Assembly: GCA_020853795.1 (NCBI GenBank)
Contig: JADYYF010000117.1
Location: 1-34,740 of the forward strand
Origin: Candidatus Zixiibacteriota bacterium
GTDB lineage: Bacteria; Zixibacteria; MSB-5A5; CAIYYT01
Length of the DNA stretch: 34,740 nucleotides
Direction of reading: 5' to 3'
The notes under the pieces were generated by a model. It saw nothing but the letters and a program-made list of their open reading frames with translations. It did not search any database and was not told the DNA's origin. Position numbers and translations under genes: made by a program. Numbering within the stretch: the first letter of the stretch is position 1; the number at the start of each line of letters is the position of its first letter. Shown piece by piece: positions 31,766 to 34,740 of the stretch.

Positions 31766-32953
31766 ATGAGACGCGAACGACTCCTGCTGATAACGCTGGG
31801 CGCGATCAATTTCACGCACATCGTCGATTTCATGATCATGATGCCGCTGGGGCCGCAGTTGATGCGGCTGTTCGCAATTTCGCCCCAGCAGTTCTCAGCC
31901 TTGGTATCGACCTATACTTTCTCTGCCGGCACGGCCAGCTTTGTGGCGGCGTTCCTGCTTGACCGCTTCGACCGTAAGCGTGCTCTAATCACGGCCTTTG
32001 TTGGCTTCATTATCGGCACTTTCGCCTGCGCCTTGGCGCCAAACTATCACCTGTTGCTTTCCGCACGCGTCATTACTGGCGCCTTTGGCGGCATCTTGTC
32101 AGCCTTGATCCTGTCGATTGTCGGAGATGTGATTCCGCAAGAGCGCCGGGCCACGGCGATGGGGATCGTAATGGCCGCGTTTTCGGTCGCGTCGGTCTTC
32201 GGTGTGCCGTTCGGGCTCTATATTGCCACCCGCTTCAGTTGGCATGCGCCGTTTACTTTCCTGGGGTGTCTTGGTTTGATACTATTCGTGCCGATTGTCA
32301 TGGCGGTTCCCTCAATGCGCGAACACCTGGCGTCCGACCGGCAACATCCGGGTCCAGTCGCCGTGCTGACCTCGGTAGCCAAAAACGGCAATCAACTTTC
32401 GGCGCTTTGGTTTACCGTGATGCTGGTCCTCGGGCATTTCATCATCATTCCGTTCATCTCGCCGTTCATGGTGGCGAATGTTGGGTTTCGTGAGACGGAT
32501 CTGACTTACATTTACTTGCTCGGCGGCTTCGTTACTGTCTTCACATCGCCGCTGATCGGTCGAGTCGCTGATCGCGTCGGCAAGGCACAGGTGTTCACGG
32601 CCTTTGCCTTGCTGGCTCTGGTTCCTGTGTTCCTGATTACGAACCTGCATCAAACGGCCTTGCCCGTAGCTCTGGCAATAACGACGGTCTTCTTCGTAAC
32701 TTCCAATGGCCGTTGGGTGCCGGCAGTGGCCATGGTGACCTCCGCAGTATCGCCGCAGAATCGCGGCAGCTTTCTTTCGATCAACTCGGCCGCGCAGCAA
32801 CTTTCGGCCGGGGTGGCCGCCGCGTTTGGTGGAATGATTGTCGCGAAGGATGCTTCCGGTGCGTTGCTGAATTACCATTACGTCGGCTATATCGCGATAG
32901 CGATCTCGCTGCTGGCGATCCTGGTGGGGCGCCGACTGCATGCAGTTGCCTGA
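31766..32953 (+). CDS. Major facilitator superfamily transporter
   Basis: The 395-residue inner-membrane protein has 12 hydrophobic segments. The MFS loop 2-3 motif appears as LLDRFDRKRALI (residues 65-76), and TM4-5 has GAFGGILSALILSIVGDVIPQERRATAMGIVMAAFSVASVFGVPFG, the pattern of DHA1-type drug or sugar efflux proteins. A second loop motif, GRVADRVGK, lies in the C-terminal half. It would exchange a small substrate for protons; the substrate is unknown. No ribosome-binding site is visible before the ATG (TAAATACTATG). The selenoprotein-like rhodanese gene starts 52 bases after its stop. Confidence 0.92.
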   Translation: MRRERLLLITLGAINFTHIVDFMIMMPLGPQLMRLFAISPQQFSALVSTYTFSAGTASFVAAFLLDRFDRKRALITAFVGFIIGTFACALAPNYHLLLSARVITGAFGGILSALILSIVGDVIPQERRATAMGIVMAAFSVASVFGVPFGLYIATRFSWHAPFTFLGCLGLILFVPIVMAVPSMREHLASDRQHPGPVAVLTSVAKNGNQLSALWFTVMLVLGHFIIIPFISPFMVANVGFRETDLTYIYLLGGFVTVFTSPLIGRVADRVGKAQVFTAFALLALVPVFLITNLHQTALPVALAITTVFFVTSNGRWVPAVAMVTSAVSPQNRGSFLSINSAAQQLSAGVAAAFGGMIVAKDASGALLNYHYVGYIAIAISLLAILVGRRLHAVA

Positions 32954-33005
32954 CCTCTGAGACTTCTCTGTTGCCTTCGATTGCGGAATTTTGAACCTTA
33001 GGCCT

Positions 33006-33338
33006 ATGACTGATCCGACTCCTGCACGAGTGAGCGCGGCGGAAGTTCGCCGCCGCATGCTTGCCGAAGAAAACACCCTGCTGGTGTCAGTATTTCCGGA
33101 AGCCGTTCATCGCTTCTCGCATTTGGACGGCGCGATCTCGCTCGAAGCGCTCAATCGCCGTCTCGAGTCGCTTGATAAACGTACCAATCTCGTCTTCTAC
33201 TGAGCCTGAGTTGGTGATGAGAGCGCCGTCAGTTTGGCGGCGGAGTTTCTAGAGCGTGGTTATCTGAACGCGCAAGTCCTTGAAGGGGGCGTCGCAGCCT
33301 GGCATCAGGCAGGATTTCCGATCATTGAAACGGCATAG
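33006..33338 (+). CDS. Probable selenoprotein: rhodanese-like sulfurtransferase with UxU active site (two in-frame TGA)
   Basis: Read through two TGA codons (33201-33203 and 33207-33209), the frame gives a complete 110-residue single rhodanese domain. The N-terminal half is VSAAEVRRRM, TLLVSVFPE, HLDGAISLEAL. After VFY comes U66-A-U68-VGDESAV, then LAAEFLERGYLNAQVLEGG and VAAWHQAGFP, ending at TAG 33336-33338. In the closest rhodanese subfamily this loop reads YCxCPxxxSA, with the first Cys as the sulfur-accepting residue, so both TGAs fall on Cys positions. Frame, composition and similarity are intact on both sides, which argues against a decayed gene. A SECIS-like hairpin follows. Without recoding the product is a 65-residue fragment lacking the active site. 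The ATG at 33006 is preferred over TTG 32991; the ribosome-binding site is weak. Selenium insertion is inferred. Confidence 0.8.
33224..33242 (+). promoter_or_regulatory. Candidate bacterial SECIS hairpin of the UxU rhodanese
   Basis: CGCCGTCA pairs with TGGCGGCG (eight pairs including one U-G) around the loop GTT. The stem begins 14 bases after the second TGA and 20 after the first; the loop begins 22 and 28 bases after them. Bacterial SECIS elements lie just downstream of the UGA, with a G (and usually U) at the start of the apical loop for SelB contact, as here. Confidence 0.6.
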
Positions 33339-33343
33339 CAGTG

Positions 33344-33362
33344 GGCGGCGATTTGCGCCGCC
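33344..33362 (+). terminator. Hairpin after the rhodanese gene
   Basis: GGCGGCG and CGCCGCC (7 bp) around ATTTG start five bases after the TAG stop. The downstream ACGTGACTTTCT is only weakly T-rich, so this is a moderate terminator candidate. Confidence 0.4.
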
Positions 33363-33528
33363 ACGTGACTTTCTATTACGCCGATTGCATACCGAATCCT
33401 GACGACTGCAAACCTTCGCATATGCTGCAAAACGCCGACAGTGCCGGCGATTCTTAGCCTTGTCGCTAACTTGTTGGTAATCAGTCTGATCAACCATCTG
33501 GCGCCGACCAGGTCGCGGCGACCGCGAT

Positions 33529-33544
33529 CGGCACAGTGGTTGCG
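33529..33544 (+). promoter_or_regulatory. Sigma-54 (-24/-12) promoter of the gene at 33589
   Basis: CGGCAC, five bases, TTGCG. The consensus is TGGCAC-N5-TTGCW; the invariant GG (33530-33531) and GC (33542-33543) are present with the required 10-base separation. Predicted start is near 33555, and the AAGGAG site at 33575-33580 lies within the leader. Confidence 0.6.
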
Positions 33545-33588
33545 TTATCCTTTTCTCGCGAACGATAGAGAGGGAAGGAGATAAAACG

Positions 33589-34209
33589 ATGGTTGCGACA
33601 GACATGAAACGCGGGTTCCCCAAGCAGCGATTCGAAAAGAGCGTCGAACCGCGGGTTAAGTGCGACGAAGGCGGATACTTCATCTATACCCTCAGCGAAA
33701 ACGTCAAAGTCTATTTCGATGATTACTACGGATTCCTCGAGCGGGCCGAGCAGCGCGCTCTGGCCGACATCGGCGATATCAAGGCCAAAGAGGCCGAACT
33801 TAAGCCGCACGAAACCGAACTGCGCTCCTACCTGTGCGCCCGCAAGAAAATTCTCGAAACGCTGCTGCGCACGGTGTACGATTTCTACACCGAAGCCAAT
33901 AATTTCGGCGTCGTCATGACCCCCTGGTGCTTTGGCACTGTGGTACTGGAGAAAGTGGAAGCATATCGCGACAAGCTCGCCAAGGGTAATGTCGAGGACA
34001 GCGACCTGCCGGAATACACCTACGACGTCGTGCGCTACATTGAAGAGATTTACCGCAAAACCTTGCTGGATACGTTTGACTTCCCCGAAAAGGCCTTCTC
34101 CATGCGCTGGCAGTATTCCGAGCTGCTCAAGCGCTATTCCAAGGCGCTGACTAACATCAGTGCCTCCCTGCAGTCGGTCATGATGCTCGTCAAGAGCTAC
34201 GGCAGCTAA
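33589..34209 (+). CDS. Uncharacterised 206-residue soluble protein under a sigma-54-like promoter
   Basis: Not recognised. There is no signal peptide or membrane segment. After a basic start (MVATDMKRGFPKQRFEKS) comes GGYFIYTLSENVKVYFDDYYGFLER, then a long helical body with many Glu, Lys, Tyr and Leu residues (LRSYLCARKKILETLLRTVYDFYTEANNFG), a short non-helical TPWCFG turn near residue 115, and further helices to the end (SASLQSVMMLVKSYGS). It looks like a mainly helical bundle. AAGGAG lies eight bases before the ATG. The gene stands alone between a sigma-54-type promoter and a strong terminator. Sigma-54 control is common for nitrogen, motility and stress functions, but none can be assigned here. 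Next downstream is a probable HD-GYP gene. Confidence 0.85.
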   Translation: MVATDMKRGFPKQRFEKSVEPRVKCDEGGYFIYTLSENVKVYFDDYYGFLERAEQRALADIGDIKAKEAELKPHETELRSYLCARKKILETLLRTVYDFYTEANNFGVVMTPWCFGTVVLEKVEAYRDKLAKGNVEDSDLPEYTYDVVRYIEEIYRKTLLDTFDFPEKAFSMRWQYSELLKRYSKALTNISASLQSVMMLVKSYGS

Positions 34210-34257
34210 GACGAGTCCCCTCATGTAGGTTACCTGTTGGCCCTCCCCTTTCTGTAA

Positions 34258-34293
34258 GCCGGCAGCGGATCACCCGCTGCCGGCTTTTGTTTG
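34258..34293 (+). terminator. Rho-independent terminator
   Basis: GCCGGCAGCGG pairs with CCGCTGCCGGC (11 bp perfect) around ATCAC, directly followed by TTTTGTTTG. Strong plus-strand terminator for the gene at 33589. Confidence 0.93.
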
Positions 34294-34330
34294 TCAAGTC
34301 GATCCCTAAATCTGACGATATCACTCAATA

Positions 34331-34740
34331 ATGACGCTCCAAACTCGTCAACCAATCGGGCGCCACGCCCATTTTGACCACCCGGCGTTCCTGCCGATTC
34401 GCGTCGAGTCGCTTCGGGTCGATAAGATCCTGCAATTCGACATCTATGTCTACGTCGGCAAGGAGCTGGTCTTGTATCGTTCGCAGGAGCTTCCGTTTAC
34501 TGAGCAGAACCTGTCCAAACTGCGTGACAACAAAGTCGAGATGATCTACATCGCCTACGAATCACGCCACGCCTATCAGCGCTATCTCGAAGACAATCTG
34601 CCGGACATTCTGCGCGACCCGCAGGTGGAAGAGGTCAAGAAGGCCGAGATCCTCTATGACACTTCCAAAGCGTTGATCAAGGAAGTCTTCTCCAACCCCA
34701 CTTACTCGGAGAACATTAAACGGTCGCAGGACATGGTTGA
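34331..34740 (+). CDS. N-terminal part of a probable HD-GYP-type c-di-GMP phosphodiesterase (runs off the window)
   Basis: The frame is open from ATG 34331 to the window end, giving 136 residues. It contains FLPIRVESLRVDKILQFDIYVYVG, ELVLYRSQELPFTEQNLSKLRDNKVEMIYIA and YQRYLEDNLPDIL, the layout of the DUF3391-like or unnamed beta-rich N-terminal domain that precedes HD-GYP domains in many bacteria. A helical linker follows (VEEVKKAEILYDTSKALIKEVF). The catalytic HD-GYP domain itself would lie beyond base 34740, so the enzyme call is an inference from the N-terminus. No Shine-Dalgarno sequence is visible before the ATG. If correct it would hydrolyse c-di-GMP and so affect motility. Confidence 0.75.
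   Translation, partial: MTLQTRQPIGRHAHFDHPAFLPIRVESLRVDKILQFDIYVYVGKELVLYRSQELPFTEQNLSKLRDNKVEMIYIAYESRHAYQRYLEDNLPDILRDPQVEEVKKAEILYDTSKALIKEVFSNPTYSENIKRSQDMV

Noticed and set aside
33201-33209. Genome-wide reassignment of TGA as the reason for the read-through
   Set aside because: TGA terminates the flagellin, the 14123 lipoprotein, the ABC-2 ATPase and others in this window, so it is a normal stop.
33006-33338. Simple pseudogene
   Set aside because: The only two disruptions are both TGA, both on Cys positions of the active loop, and there is no frameshift or decay elsewhere in the frame; kept as the main alternative to selenocysteine.

Overview
The window comes from a GC-rich, diderm, flagellated and chemotactic bacterium. 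Two secreted proteins carry tail modules common in the FCB group and its sister candidate phyla: a C-terminal sorting-like beta domain (gene at 162) and a type I dockerin of the form GDxxxNGxVxISDxVYLxNYIFxGGP (gene at 9646). From memory this dockerin style is typical of candidate phylum Zixibacteria; that placement is an inference. TGA is used as an ordinary stop here (for example the flagellin), so the genetic code looks standard.

Layout. 162-3584 is a large secreted glycoside-hydrolase-like protein with fibronectin-like repeats. 3651-6182 holds an unknown charged protein divergent from a minimal flagellin with a candidate sigma-28 promoter. 6286-7210 is a divergent pair: an exported thioredoxin-like protein and an alkyltransferase-like DNA-repair protein. 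7313-8725 is glutamine synthetase and 8826-9506 a DmeF-like metal efflux protein. 9646-11919 is a pappalysin-type protease with a dockerin. 11929-13015 is a split Ada response (ogt and adaA). Two lysine tRNAs follow, then a DedA membrane protein. 14123-17050 is a lipid-transport operon (lipoprotein, mlaE, mlaF, mlaD). 17420-20237 holds an OprP-like porin and an exported carbonic anhydrase with two catalytic domains. 20304-25443 is a chemotaxis cluster (MCP, cheW, MCP with a zinc-binding tail). 25559-29513 contains an ABC-2 exporter pair and a convergent MsbA-like exporter. 29740-32953 holds small accessory genes (VOC protein, membrane protein, exported NTF2-like protein, MFS transporter).

The most notable locus is 33006-33338. 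A rhodanese-like gene is interrupted by two in-frame TGA codons exactly where this family has its CxC active-site cysteines, and a hairpin resembling a bacterial SECIS element starts 14 bases after the second TGA. I read it as a UxU selenoprotein that ordinary gene calling would cut to about 65 residues. It is followed by an unknown gene with a clear sigma-54 (-24/-12) promoter and its own strong terminator, and by the 5' end of a probable HD-GYP c-di-GMP phosphodiesterase that runs off the window.

Themes. Motility and signalling: flagellin, MCPs, CheW, HD-GYP. Alkylation repair: ATL, Ogt, AdaA. Envelope transport: Mla, porin, ABC exporters. Redox and sulfur or selenium chemistry: thioredoxin-like protein, rhodanese. 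Several genes lack a Shine-Dalgarno sequence and have a -10-like box 4-10 bases before the start codon, suggesting leaderless transcripts.
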